Of a stretch of DNA of 64,000 nt, positions 8,433 through 16,564 are shown piece by piece (the stretch's first letter is position 1; every line of letters begins with the position of its first letter). The position numbers were made by a program, and so were the translations under genes. Source of the stretch: Delftia acidovorans (GTDB lineage Bacteria; Pseudomonadota; Gammaproteobacteria; Burkholderiales; Burkholderiaceae_C); the NCBI GenBank assembly GCA_031286585.1, contig JAITUC010000054.1:1-64000 (forward strand). Reading direction: 5' to 3'. The notes beneath the pieces were generated by a model. The model was not told where the DNA came from and did no database searches. It saw only the letters and a list, made by a program, of their open reading frames with translations.

Positions 8433-9608
8433 TCAGAGCCCGTGCGGCGGCCCGCCCAGCACGGGCGGCGGCAGCACCTCGCAGCCGCTGCCCGCAGGCA
8501 CCATCGGGTTGCGCACCAGCTTCAGCGTGCCCAGCTGCGGGTGCTCCACCGTCTGCAGCATCTGGCGGTGCCGGACCTGCGGATGGGCGAAGACCTGCTC
8601 CATGGTGTTGATGCAGCCCCAGGGCACCTGGGCGGTGTCCAGCGCATCGGTCAGGGCCTGCAGCGGCCAGCGGCCCAGCGCCGCGCGCAGCAGCGGGCGC
8701 AGCTGCGGCATGCCGGTCAGGCGCGCGGCATTGGTGGCAAAGCGCGCGTCCATGTGCCAGTCCGTGCCCAGCACGGAGCACAGCGCGGCGAACTGCCCGT
8801 CATTGCCGATGGCCAGGATGAAATGCCCGTCTTCGCAGGCAAACACCTCGTAGGGCGCGCAATTGGGATGGGCGTTGCCCGTGCGGCGCGGGTTCTCGCC
8901 GCTGACCAGGTAGTTGGCCGCCTGGTTGGCATTCATGGCTACGGCCACGTCCAGCAGCGCCAGGTCGATGTGCTGGCCGCGCCCCGTGCGCTGGCGCTGC
9001 ACCACGGCCGCCAGCACGGCGCTGGTGGCATACATGCCCGTCATCAGGTCCACCACGGCCACGCCCGTGCGCAGCGGGCCCGCGCCGGGCTCACCATCGG
9101 CCACGCCCGTGTAGCCCATGAGGCCGCCCAGGCCCTGGAACACATAGTCGTAGCCGGGCTTGTGCGCCAGCGGGCCGCTCTGTCCGAAGCCCGTGATCGA
9201 CAGGTAGATCAGCCGGGGGTTGATGGCGGCCAGCGCCGCATAGTCCAGCCCGTGGCGCGCCAGCGCGCCGGCCTTGTAGTTTTCCACCAGCACGTCGGCA
9301 TCGCGGATCTGGCGCAGCAGCCAGGCATGCGAGGCCGGCTCGGTGAAGTCCAGCGCCACCGACTGCTTGCCGCGGTTGCAGGACAGGAAATAGGCCGACA
9401 CGGCCTCGCCACCGGGCGCCTGCACGAAGGGGGGCCCCCAGGCGCGCGTGTCGTCGCCCGTGCCGGGGCGCTCGATCTTGAGCACCGATGCGCCCAGGTC
9501 GGCAAGGTTCTGGGTGCACCAGGGCCCCGCCAGGATGCGGGACAGGTCCACCACGCGCAGGCCGTCGAGGGCGCCGGACAATCCATGGTTGTGTTGCATG
9601 GACTCCAT
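8433..9608 (-). CDS. Class III (CaiB/BaiF family) CoA-transferase
   Basis: The 391-residue protein starts LDGLRVVDLSRILAGPWCTQ and has the conserved aspartate of the family in VAVVDLMTGM (about D187), which forms the acyl-anhydride intermediate. Such enzymes move CoA between carboxylic acids. The start is ambiguous between ATG 9608 and ATG 9599; the latter has GGAG just upstream and gives a 388-residue protein. It follows the lyase-like gene by 39 bases in a probable operon. The operon also has an AMP-forming ligase, so CoA activation may occur by two routes or at two different steps. Confidence 0.87.
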   Translation of the reverse strand: MESMQHNHGLSGALDGLRVVDLSRILAGPWCTQNLADLGASVLKIERPGTGDDTRAWGPPFVQAPGGEAVSAYFLSCNRGKQSVALDFTEPASHAWLLRQIRDADVLVENYKAGALARHGLDYAALAAINPRLIYLSITGFGQSGPLAHKPGYDYVFQGLGGLMGYTGVADGEPGAGPLRTGVAVVDLMTGMYATSAVLAAVVQRQRTGRGQHIDLALLDVAVAMNANQAANYLVSGENPRRTGNAHPNCAPYEVFACEDGHFILAIGNDGQFAALCSVLGTDWHMDARFATNAARLTGMPQLRPLLRAALGRWPLQALTDALDTAQVPWGCINTMEQVFAHPQVRHRQMLQTVEHPQLGTLKLVRNPMVPAGSGCEVLPPPVLGGPPHGL

Positions 9609-9647
9609 GCTCGCGGCATGGCGCGCGGTGGTCCATCGGTCATTTCT

Positions 9648-10433
9648 TCACGCAGCGTTCGCGGAAACTGCATGCCCCGCATAGGGGATGGCTTCCTCCA
9701 CCGTTTCCCAGATGAACCGGCCCGACGGGCTTTGCTGCTCCTCCACCACATGCGCCACCAGTCCGGCGGCCCGCGAGATGACGGCAAAGCCGCGCATCAC
9801 GGCCGTGGGCACGCCGATCTCGCCCAGCAGGGCGGCCACGGCCCCCGTGGCATTGATGGTGATGGGCCGGCCCGCTGCGGCGTCCACGGCGGCGGAAAGT
9901 GTTTCAAGCGCGCGGATTCTGCTGCCCGCCAGCTCGGGTTCGGCGCGGCCCATGTCCAGCAGCTTGTAGGCGCGCGGGTCCACGGGCTTGTGCAGGTGGT
10001 GGCCAAAGCCGGGCACGGGGCTTCTCAAGGCCTTGTGGTGCGCGGCGATGGCGCGGGCCTCGCCCTCGGGGTCGGCGGCGGCGGCGATGCGGTCGAGCAG
10101 CGCGGCGCAGTTTTCCATGGTGCCCACGAAGGAACTGCCCACGGCCAGCAGGCCGGCCGAGACGGCGCCCTGCAGGTTCTCCGGCGCGCTCATGTAGATG
10201 AGGCGCGTGGCGATGGCGCTGGGCGTGAGGCCATGCTCCATGAGCACGATGAGCACCACATCGGCGATGCGCAGGTCCACGGGGCGCGGCGTGCGGCCCA
10301 GGATCTGCATCAGCATCACCTCGGTGAAGGTCTTCTTGCCCATCAGGTCCTCGACCAGATCGGCATCGCGGTAATGCAGGCTGGTGAGGGTGTGGGTGCA
10401 CAGGCGGGTGACGGGGGGTTGGAGGGTTGCCAT
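9648..10433 (-). CDS. Citryl-CoA lyase-like protein of the citrate synthase fold
   Basis: At 261 residues this matches the CoA-binding / C-terminal part of citrate synthases, as in short citryl-CoA-lyase proteins. EHGLTPS (H67) fits the first catalytic histidine region, PGFGHHLHKPVDPR (H145) the second, and SRAAGLVAHVVEE (R221) the carboxylate-binding arginine. The position where family members normally have a catalytic aspartate (NVDF or NVDG) reads ITINATG (about 191-197), with no Asp. It may therefore cleave or condense a related substrate by altered chemistry. The ATG at 10433 follows AAGGAAA. Operon context suggests retro-Claisen cleavage of a hydroxyacyl-CoA. Confidence 0.75.
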   Translation of the reverse strand: MATLQPPVTRLCTHTLTSLHYRDADLVEDLMGKKTFTEVMLMQILGRTPRPVDLRIADVVLIVLMEHGLTPSAIATRLIYMSAPENLQGAVSAGLLAVGSSFVGTMENCAALLDRIAAAADPEGEARAIAAHHKALRSPVPGFGHHLHKPVDPRAYKLLDMGRAEPELAGSRIRALETLSAAVDAAAGRPITINATGAVAALLGEIGVPTAVMRGFAVISRAAGLVAHVVEEQQSPSGRFIWETVEEAIPYAGHAVSANAA

Positions 10434-10475
10434 GGCCAGGGTTTCCTTGTGAGGGTGTGCGGAATCAACAGTGGA

Positions 10476-11975
10476 TCAGCGGGGTGCCAGCGCGAGCTCG
10501 CGCACGGCCGTCTTGAGCAGCTTGCCCACGGGCGAGCGCGGCAGGCTGGCGTGGAAGTGGATGCGCTTGGGTGTCTGCACGGGGCCCAGGCGCTGGCGCA
10601 CGAAGGCGATGAGCTCGGCCTCGTCCGGCCGCTGGTCGGGGGGCAGCTCGGCGCGCAGCTGGACGGCGGCCTGCACGGCCTCGCCCCAGTGGTCGTCGGG
10701 GATGCCGAAGACCACGCACTCGTGCACGGCCGGGTGCTGGCCCAGGGCGTTTTCCACATCCACGGGATAGACGTTGAAGCCGCCGGTGATGACCAGGTCC
10801 TTCAGCCGGTCCTTGAGGTGCAGGTAGCCCTGCGCATCGATCAGGCCCCGGTCCCCCGTGTGCAGCCAGCCATCCACCAGGGTCTCGGCCGTCTTGCCGG
10901 GCAGGCGCCAGTAGCCGCTCATCAGCAGATCGCCGCGCGCCACGACCTCGCCCACCTCGCCCCGGGGCAGCAGGCGGCCGTCGGGCGACATGATGGCCAG
11001 GTCGCTGAACCAGGTGGCCCGGCCCACGGAGGTCCACAGGCCTTCGTCCTCGAAGTCCTCGGGCCGCATGGCCGTGAGGATCTGCGGCGCCTCGGTCTGG
11101 CCATAGGTGGTGGCCAGCACGGGGCCGAAGAAGGCGCGCACCTGGCGGATTTTCTCGGGCGGCATGGCGGCGCCGCCGTAGATGAGGCGGCGCAGGCCGG
11201 GGAAGTCCGCACGGCTGGCGCCCGGCAGCGCCATCAGCATGTAGATCAGGGTGGGCGGCATGAAGCACACGGTGCCGCCGCGCCGGGCAAAGGCGTTGCG
11301 CACGGCCTGGGCACCCGCGCCGTCGAGCAGCACATGGCAGCCGCCCTGCGCGAGGATGGGCAGCAGATAGGTGGACGTGCCATGCGTGATGGGCGCAGCC
11401 ATGACGTAGCGGTCATGCTCATCGAACCCCCAGGCCTGGATCTGGTTGGCAATGCCGGCCATCCAGGCGCGGCAGGGCTGCATCACGCCCTTGGGCAGGC
11501 CCGTGGTGCCGCCCGTGAACTTGATGGCCTGGATGGCATCGGCGGGCAGGTCGGGCACCACAGGCGCGGCGCCGGTCTGCGCCTGCTCCAGCGCCTGCGT
11601 GCCCTCGCCCAGCACCAGGTGGATGCCCGGCGCCCCTTGCACCAGTGCAGCGCCGCCGACGTCGCACAGCACGATGGACGGCTCGGTGGCATCGATGATG
11701 CGGCGCACCTCGGACTGCGTGCTCTTGGGATTGAGCGGCACCCAGACCTTGCCGCTGGCCATCACCGCCAGCAGAGCGGCGATATGGTCTGCGCTGTTGC
11801 CCGCGCAGATGCCCACGCGGCTTTGCACGGTGGGCTCCAGCGCCTGCAGGCCGGCCGCCAGCGCGGCCACCTTGCGGGCCAGCGCGTCATAGCGGATGCA
11901 GCCGCCCGGTGCGTCGATGGCGATGCGCTGCGGCCAGCGTTCGGCCGCGCGCCAGAAAAAATCAATGGGTTGCAT
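10476..11975 (-). CDS. AMP-forming acyl-CoA synthetase / ligase
   Basis: The 499-residue protein has the full adenylate-forming set: FTGGTTGLPKG (153-163), TTYGQTEAPQ, GWLHTGDRG, KDLVITGGFNVYPVDVEN and SPVGKLLK with the catalytic K485. It activates a carboxylic acid to acyl-AMP and then acyl-CoA; the acid is unknown. The ATG at 11975 follows AAGGAGA. An in-frame extension to 12095 would overlap the upstream receptor gene and is rejected. It lies 55 bases after that gene, across a set of 11-base phased repeats. Confidence 0.88.
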   Translation of the reverse strand: MQPIDFFWRAAERWPQRIAIDAPGGCIRYDALARKVAALAAGLQALEPTVQSRVGICAGNSADHIAALLAVMASGKVWVPLNPKSTQSEVRRIIDATEPSIVLCDVGGAALVQGAPGIHLVLGEGTQALEQAQTGAAPVVPDLPADAIQAIKFTGGTTGLPKGVMQPCRAWMAGIANQIQAWGFDEHDRYVMAAPITHGTSTYLLPILAQGGCHVLLDGAGAQAVRNAFARRGGTVCFMPPTLIYMLMALPGASRADFPGLRRLIYGGAAMPPEKIRQVRAFFGPVLATTYGQTEAPQILTAMRPEDFEDEGLWTSVGRATWFSDLAIMSPDGRLLPRGEVGEVVARGDLLMSGYWRLPGKTAETLVDGWLHTGDRGLIDAQGYLHLKDRLKDLVITGGFNVYPVDVENALGQHPAVHECVVFGIPDDHWGEAVQAAVQLRAELPPDQRPDEAELIAFVRQRLGPVQTPKRIHFHASLPRSPVGKLLKTAVRELALAPR

Positions 11976-12001
11976 GGGGGGGTCTCCTTGTGGGGCCGTT
12001 G

Positions 12002-12030
12002 TGTCGAACTTTTGTCGAATGGGTGTCGAA
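12002..12030 (-). repeat. Three TTCGACA direct repeats at exact 11-bp spacing
   Basis: TGTCGAA as written occurs at 12002-12008, 12013-12019 and 12024-12030, each 11 bases apart, about one helical turn. They fill the gap between the Bug gene stop (12031) and the ribosome site of the ligase gene. Identical heptamers with unrelated 4-base spacers suggest a protein-binding array rather than slippage, but no binding protein is known. Confidence 0.7.
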
Positions 12031-13059
12031 TTACTGCGCCGTGGCGCCCGAGGCCTTGACCACCTCGCGCCAGCGCTTGATCTCCGACGCCGCAAAGCTG
12101 CGCATCTGCGCCGGGGTGCCGGGCTCGGGCGTGGCGGCCATCTCGCCCAGGCGCTGGCGCAGCTCGGGCGCGGCCAGGGCGGTATTCAGCGCCAGGTTCA
12201 GGCGCTCGATCACGGCGGGCGGCGTGCCCGCAGGGGCGGCCAGGCCGAACCACGACTGCACGTCAAAGCCCGCATACCCCGACTCCGCCAGCGTGGGCAC
12301 ATCGGGCAGCAGGGCCGAGCGCCGGGCGCTGGTGATGGCGATCGCGCGCAGCTTGCCGCCCTGCACATGGGGCAGGGCCGAGGGCGCGTTGTCGAACATG
12401 GAATCCACCTGCCCGCCCAGCAGGTCGGTGATGGCCGGCGCGCTGCCCCGGTAGGGCACGTGCAGCATGCGCAGGCCCGAGAGCTGCCGGAACATCTCGC
12501 CCGACAGATGGATCGACGAGCCGCTGCCCGACGAGGCGAAGCTGATGCCCTGCGCACTCTGCCTGGCATGGCGCACATAGTCGGCCACGTTCTGTATGGG
12601 CAGGCGCGGGTTGACCACGAGGATGTTGGGAATCTTGGCGATCAGGCCGATGGGCTCGAAGTCCTTGACCGGGTCATAGCCGAGCCGGGCGTAGAGCGAG
12701 GCATTGATGGTGTTGGCAATGGTGTAGACATACAGCGTGTAGCCGTCCGCAGGCGCCCGCGCCACGGCCTCGGCGCCCACATTGCTGTTGGCGCCCGTGC
12801 GGTTGTCCACGACCACGCTCTGGCCCAGCTGCTCGCCCATCCGGGCGGCCACCAGGCGTGCGATCACATCGGTGGCGCCACCGGCCGCATAGCCCACCAC
12901 CAGCCGCACGGGCCGGGCAGGCCAGGCCGCCGGCTGCGCCAGCACGGGCGCGGGCGCCAACGCCACGGTCGCGGCGGCCATGCCGGCCAGCGCGCAGGTG
13001 AAGGAACAGGCCAGCAGGCGCCGGCGCGCCCACGGATTGAAACGGGCAGGGGTTGTCAT
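12031..13059 (-). CDS. Bug-type periplasmic binding protein, first gene of the acid operon
   Basis: The precursor has 342 residues with a long signal (about 1-42, ending in APVLAQP). Mature-protein motifs are WPARPVRLVVGYAAGGATDVIAR, DNRTGANSNVGAEAV and MLHVPYRGSAPAITDLLGGQ. ATG at 13059 matches the signal peptide. It is the leader gene of the operon and lies 144 bases from the divergent IclR gene, so its promoter should lie in the interval with 10-base repeats. A second Bug receptor occurs later in the same operon, which is unusual and may mean two ligands or pathway intermediates. Confidence 0.87.
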   Translation of the reverse strand: MTTPARFNPWARRRLLACSFTCALAGMAAATVALAPAPVLAQPAAWPARPVRLVVGYAAGGATDVIARLVAARMGEQLGQSVVVDNRTGANSNVGAEAVARAPADGYTLYVYTIANTINASLYARLGYDPVKDFEPIGLIAKIPNILVVNPRLPIQNVADYVRHARQSAQGISFASSGSGSSIHLSGEMFRQLSGLRMLHVPYRGSAPAITDLLGGQVDSMFDNAPSALPHVQGGKLRAIAITSARRSALLPDVPTLAESGYAGFDVQSWFGLAAPAGTPPAVIERLNLALNTALAAPELRQRLGEMAATPEPGTPAQMRSFAASEIKRWREVVKASGATAQ

Positions 13060-13082
13060 GTCTTGTCTCCAGGTGATCGTTC

Positions 13083-13112
13083 TGATGTCTGCTGATGTCC
13101 GCTTATGTCTGC
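13083..13112. repeat. 10-bp tandem repeats in the divergent Bug / iclR promoter region
   Basis: TGATGTCTGC, TGATGTCCGC and TTATGTCTGC follow one another without gaps, with a weaker fourth unit (CTGTGTGGGC). A 10-base period puts each unit on the same helix face. The position between divergent genes fits a multi-site operator, plausibly for the adjacent IclR protein. Confidence 0.6.
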
Positions 13113-13203
13113 CTGTGTGGGCTTTCGACGGCCTGCGGCACACTGCGCGCTGCACGCAGGCCCTTTTCTGCCCTGCCTGCAACCACGGGGGAAATTCTTT
13201 TCC

Positions 13204-14010
13204 ATGCCTTCGCGCAGCACCAATGCAAACGTCCGGCCAGCGGACATTCCAGCGTCCGCCGACGACGCCGGCAGCCGCACGCTGCGCCGTGGCCTGCAGG
13301 TGCTGGACGCCGTGCTGGCCGCAGGCCGCGAGGGCCTGCGCGTCGCGGACCTGTGCCGCGCCACGGGGCTGGAGCGCGCCACGGTGTACCGCCTGCTGTC
13401 CACGCTGGTGGACAGCGGCTATGTGGCGCACAGGGGGCGCTTCGGCTATGCGGCCGGCCACCGGCTGGCGGCCACGGCCGCCAGCGCGGGCCAGCCCAAC
13501 ATGGCCGTGCGGCTGCAGCCCGTGCTGGAGCGCGTGAGCGCGGGCTGCGCGGACGCGGCCTTTGCCATCGTGCGCGAAGGCGCGGCATCGCACTGCATCG
13601 CCCGCCATGTGGGCACGCATCCGGTGCAGATCCTGGTGATCCAGGTGGGCACGCGCCAGCCGCTGGGCGTGGGTGCGGCGGGACTGGCCCTGCTGGCCGC
13701 CCTGCCCGATGCCGAGGTGCAGGCCGCGATGGCGGCCAATGCGCCCGTGCTGGCGCAGTACGGCGGCATGACGCCCGAGCGCATGGCCCTGCTGGTGAAG
13801 GCCACGCGCCAGCGCGGCTGGTCCGTCATCGGCAACCACGCCACGCGCGGCGTGCTGGCCGTGGGCATGGCGGTGCGCAATGCCGAAGGCGAGCCCGTGG
13901 CGGCCGTCAGCGTGGCCTCCACGCTGGAGCGCATGCCCGGCGAGCGCCAGAAGCTGATTGCGCGCTCGATAGGCGATGCCCTGGCGGCACTGCTGCCGCG
14001 CGGCATCTGA
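13204..14010 (+). CDS. IclR-family transcriptional regulator
   Basis: The 268-residue protein has an N-terminal winged helix (about 23-85; LRVADLCRATGLERATVYRLLSTLVDSGYV) and a C-terminal effector domain with the RQPLGVGAAGLALLAAL and ATRGVLAVGMAVRN motifs. IclR proteins sense small acids and control divergent catabolic genes. It diverges from the receptor-ligase-lyase operon, whose substrate or CoA ester is the likely effector. ATG at 13204 follows a GGGGGAAA stretch; the in-frame extension upstream is not IclR-like. Confidence 0.9.
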   Translation: MPSRSTNANVRPADIPASADDAGSRTLRRGLQVLDAVLAAGREGLRVADLCRATGLERATVYRLLSTLVDSGYVAHRGRFGYAAGHRLAATAASAGQPNMAVRLQPVLERVSAGCADAAFAIVREGAASHCIARHVGTHPVQILVIQVGTRQPLGVGAAGLALLAALPDAEVQAAMAANAPVLAQYGGMTPERMALLVKATRQRGWSVIGNHATRGVLAVGMAVRNAEGEPVAAVSVASTLERMPGERQKLIARSIGDALAALLPRGI

Positions 14011-14084
14011 CGCCAAGCCCTCATTGCGGCGGCCCGCAGGCTCTGCGCCGACAATCGCCGCTGCCATCCACAAGCGCCGCCCCC

Positions 14085-15047
14085 ATGGAACTGAGACAAC
14101 TCCGCTACTTCGTCCGCATCGTCGAACTGGGCTCCATGAGCCGCGCCGCCCTGGACCTGGACATGGTCCAGTCCGCGCTGAGCCAGCAGGTCAGCCGCCT
14201 GGAAAGCGAGCTGTCCACCCGGCTGCTGCAGCGCACGCCGCGCGGCGTGGTGCCCACCGAGGCGGGCGTGGCCTTCTTCCGCGAGGCCCAGCTCACGCTG
14301 CGCCATGCCGAGCAGGCCGTGCGCAGCGCGCAGCAGGCGCGGCTGTCGGGCTCGGTCAGCGTGGGCCTGGCGCCCACCACCGCGGCCATGCTGGGCCTGC
14401 CCATGATGCAGGCCATGCGCGCGCGCTACCCCGATGTGCGCCTGCACATGGTGGAAGGCATGTCCGGCCACCTGACCGACATGCTCAATGCGCGCGCGCT
14501 GGACATGGCCGTGCTGTTCGACGCCCGCCTGCACGGCGCGCAGGCCCGCGCAGGCGGGCGGCGCTGGCAGGTGCACCCGCTGATCGAGGAAGAACTGTTC
14601 CTGATCCGCGCGCGCGGCCACCACCCCGAGCCGCTGCCGCCGCAGATGGCGCTGGCCGACCTGGCCGGCGAATCGCTGATCCTGCCCACGGGCCTGCACG
14701 GCCTGCGCAGCACGCTGGACACGGCCTTCTCGCAGGCGCGCTTCACGCCGCATGTGGTGCTGGAGGTGGATTCGCTGTCCATGGTCATGGCGGCCGTGGA
14801 TGCGGGCCTGGGCAGCACCGTGCAGCCCTGGGCCTCCATGGGCCGCTATGCCGATGCCGCGCAGCGCTTCGAGTGGTCACGTATCACGGACAAAGATGCC
14901 CAGCGCACCAACCTGCTGTGCAGCCTGTCCGAGGATGAGCTGTCGCCCGCGGCTCTGGCCGCGCGCGTGGTGCTGATCGACTGCGTGCGCCAGCTGCTGC
15001 GCGGTGGCGCCTGGGCTGGCACGGCCCTGATCCATCACGAAGACTGA
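14085..15047 (+). CDS. tcuR: LysR-family regulator upstream of tcuAB (TcuR-like)
   Basis: The 320-residue protein starts MELRQLRYFVRIVELGSMSR, with the winged helix at 1-60 and the effector domain after. It lies 87 bases upstream of and on the same strand as tcuA. In Salmonella, a LysR protein (TcuR) activates tcuABC in response to tricarballylate, and this is the equivalent neighbour. The symbol is by context only. Confidence 0.72.
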   Translation: MELRQLRYFVRIVELGSMSRAALDLDMVQSALSQQVSRLESELSTRLLQRTPRGVVPTEAGVAFFREAQLTLRHAEQAVRSAQQARLSGSVSVGLAPTTAAMLGLPMMQAMRARYPDVRLHMVEGMSGHLTDMLNARALDMAVLFDARLHGAQARAGGRRWQVHPLIEEELFLIRARGHHPEPLPPQMALADLAGESLILPTGLHGLRSTLDTAFSQARFTPHVVLEVDSLSMVMAAVDAGLGSTVQPWASMGRYADAAQRFEWSRITDKDAQRTNLLCSLSEDELSPAALAARVVLIDCVRQLLRGGAWAGTALIHHED

Positions 15048-15134
15048 TACCCCCATGCCGGCGGGCCCCTGCCTGCCGCGCGGCGTTCTCCCTACATTCG
15101 CAATCCCCACGATGGCGAATGCAAGGAGAACTCC

Positions 15135-16559
15135 ATGGACCCCGATGTCCTGGTCATAGGCGGCGGCAATGCCGCCCTGTGCGCGGCCCTGATGGCGCGC
15201 GAGGCAGGCCGCAGCGTGCTGCTGCTGGAGGCGGCGCCGCGCGACTGGCGCGGCGGCAACTCCGGCCATACGCGCAACCTGCGCTGCATGCACGACGCGC
15301 CCCAGGACGTGCTGGTCGAGGCCTACCCCGAGGAAGAGTTCTGGCAGGACCTGCTCAAGGTCACGGGCGGCATCACCAACGAGCACCTGGCGCGCATGGT
15401 GATCCGCGCCTCCTCCACCTGCCGCGACTGGATGCGCCGCCACGGCGTGCACTTCCAGCCGCCGCTGTCGGGCGCCCTGCATGTGGCACGCACCAATGCC
15501 TTTTTCATGGGCGGCGGCAAGGCCCTGGTCAATGCCTACTACCGCAGCGCAGAGCGGCTGGGCGTGCAGATCCGCTACGCATCGCCCGTGGACCGGCTGG
15601 AGATCGAGGGCGGCGAGTTCAAGGCCGCCTGGGTGGGCGAACAGCGCATCACCGCAAAGACCTGCGTGCTGGCGGCGGGCGGCTTCGAGTCCAACCGCGA
15701 GTGGCTGCGCGAGGCCTGGGGGCAGAACGCGCGCGGCGAGTGGCCGTCCGACAACTTCCTGATCCGCGGCACGGCCTTCAACCGGGGCGTGCTGCTGCGC
15801 CACCTGCTCGAAGACCATGGCGCCGACCGCATCGGCGACCCCACCCAGGCCCACATGGTGGCCATCGACGCGCGCGCGCCGCTGTACGACGGCGGCATCT
15901 GCACGCGCATCGACTGCGTCTCGCTGGGCGTGGTGGTCAACCGCGAGGCCGAGCGCTTCTACGACGAGGGCGAGGACTTCTGGCCCAAGCGCTATGCGAT
16001 CTGGGGCCGTCTGGTGGCCCAGCAGCCGGGCCAGACCGCCTGGTCCGTCATCGACGCCAAGGCCATAGGCCGCTTCATGCCGCCGGTCTTCCCGGGCGTG
16101 AAGGCGGACTCCCTGCCCGAGCTGGCACGCAAGCTGGGCCTGGAAGAGGAACGCTTCATGCAGACCCTGGATGCCTACAACGGCGCCTGCCGCGTCGGCC
16201 ACTTCGACCACACGGCGCTGGACGACTGCCACACCGAGGGCCTGGCCCCCGCCAAGACCCACTGGGCCCGCCCCATCGACACGGCGCCCTTCTACGGCTA
16301 CCAGTTGCGCCCCGGCGTGACCTTCACCTACCTGGGCCTGGAGACCGACGACACGGCGGCCGTGCGCTTTGGCGGGCAGCCCAGCACCAGCCTGTTCGTG
16401 GCCGGCGAAATGATGGCCGGCAACGTGCTGGGCAAGGGCTACACGGCCGGCGTGGGCATGTCCATCGGCACGGCCTTCGGCCGCATCGCGGGCCGCAACG
16501 CGGCCCTGGCCGCAGCCGGACAACCTGCCGTGCGCGGCGCAGTGACAGAAAAGGCCTGA
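15135..16559 (+). CDS. tcuA: FAD-dependent tricarballylate dehydrogenase TcuA
   Basis: TcuA oxidises tricarballylate to cis-aconitate with FAD. The 474-residue protein opens with VLVIGGGNAALCAALMAREAGRSV (dinucleotide-binding GxGxxA, about 4-27) and ends with an FAD-closing segment (LFVAGEMMAGNVLGKGYTAG). It belongs to the fumarate reductase / succinate dehydrogenase flavoprotein superfamily; the GGNSGHTRNLR segment near residue 40 is typical of the TcuA branch. ATG at 15135 follows AAGGAG. Five bases separate it from tcuB, its electron acceptor. Confidence 0.88.
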   Translation: MDPDVLVIGGGNAALCAALMAREAGRSVLLLEAAPRDWRGGNSGHTRNLRCMHDAPQDVLVEAYPEEEFWQDLLKVTGGITNEHLARMVIRASSTCRDWMRRHGVHFQPPLSGALHVARTNAFFMGGGKALVNAYYRSAERLGVQIRYASPVDRLEIEGGEFKAAWVGEQRITAKTCVLAAGGFESNREWLREAWGQNARGEWPSDNFLIRGTAFNRGVLLRHLLEDHGADRIGDPTQAHMVAIDARAPLYDGGICTRIDCVSLGVVVNREAERFYDEGEDFWPKRYAIWGRLVAQQPGQTAWSVIDAKAIGRFMPPVFPGVKADSLPELARKLGLEEERFMQTLDAYNGACRVGHFDHTALDDCHTEGLAPAKTHWARPIDTAPFYGYQLRPGVTFTYLGLETDDTAAVRFGGQPSTSLFVAGEMMAGNVLGKGYTAGVGMSIGTAFGRIAGRNAALAAAGQPAVRGAVTEKA

Positions 16560-16564
16560 CCCAG

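Noticed and set aside
8442..12059. Long open plus-strand reading frame opposite the ligase, lyase and CoA-transferase genes
   Set aside because: It is low-complexity His/Gln/Arg/Gly-rich sequence, the usual mirror frame of GC-rich genes. The minus-strand genes carry clear family motifs.
12031..14073. Single very long minus-strand frame joining the Bug receptor to sequence opposite iclR
   Set aside because: Only the part from 13059 down has a signal peptide and family motifs. The rest is opposite the IclR gene, which has its own start and motifs.
13095..14084. In-frame upstream extension of the TcuR-like LysR gene
   Set aside because: The extension lies entirely over the IclR gene in another frame. 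The LysR family start MELRQLRYF at 14085 is unambiguous.
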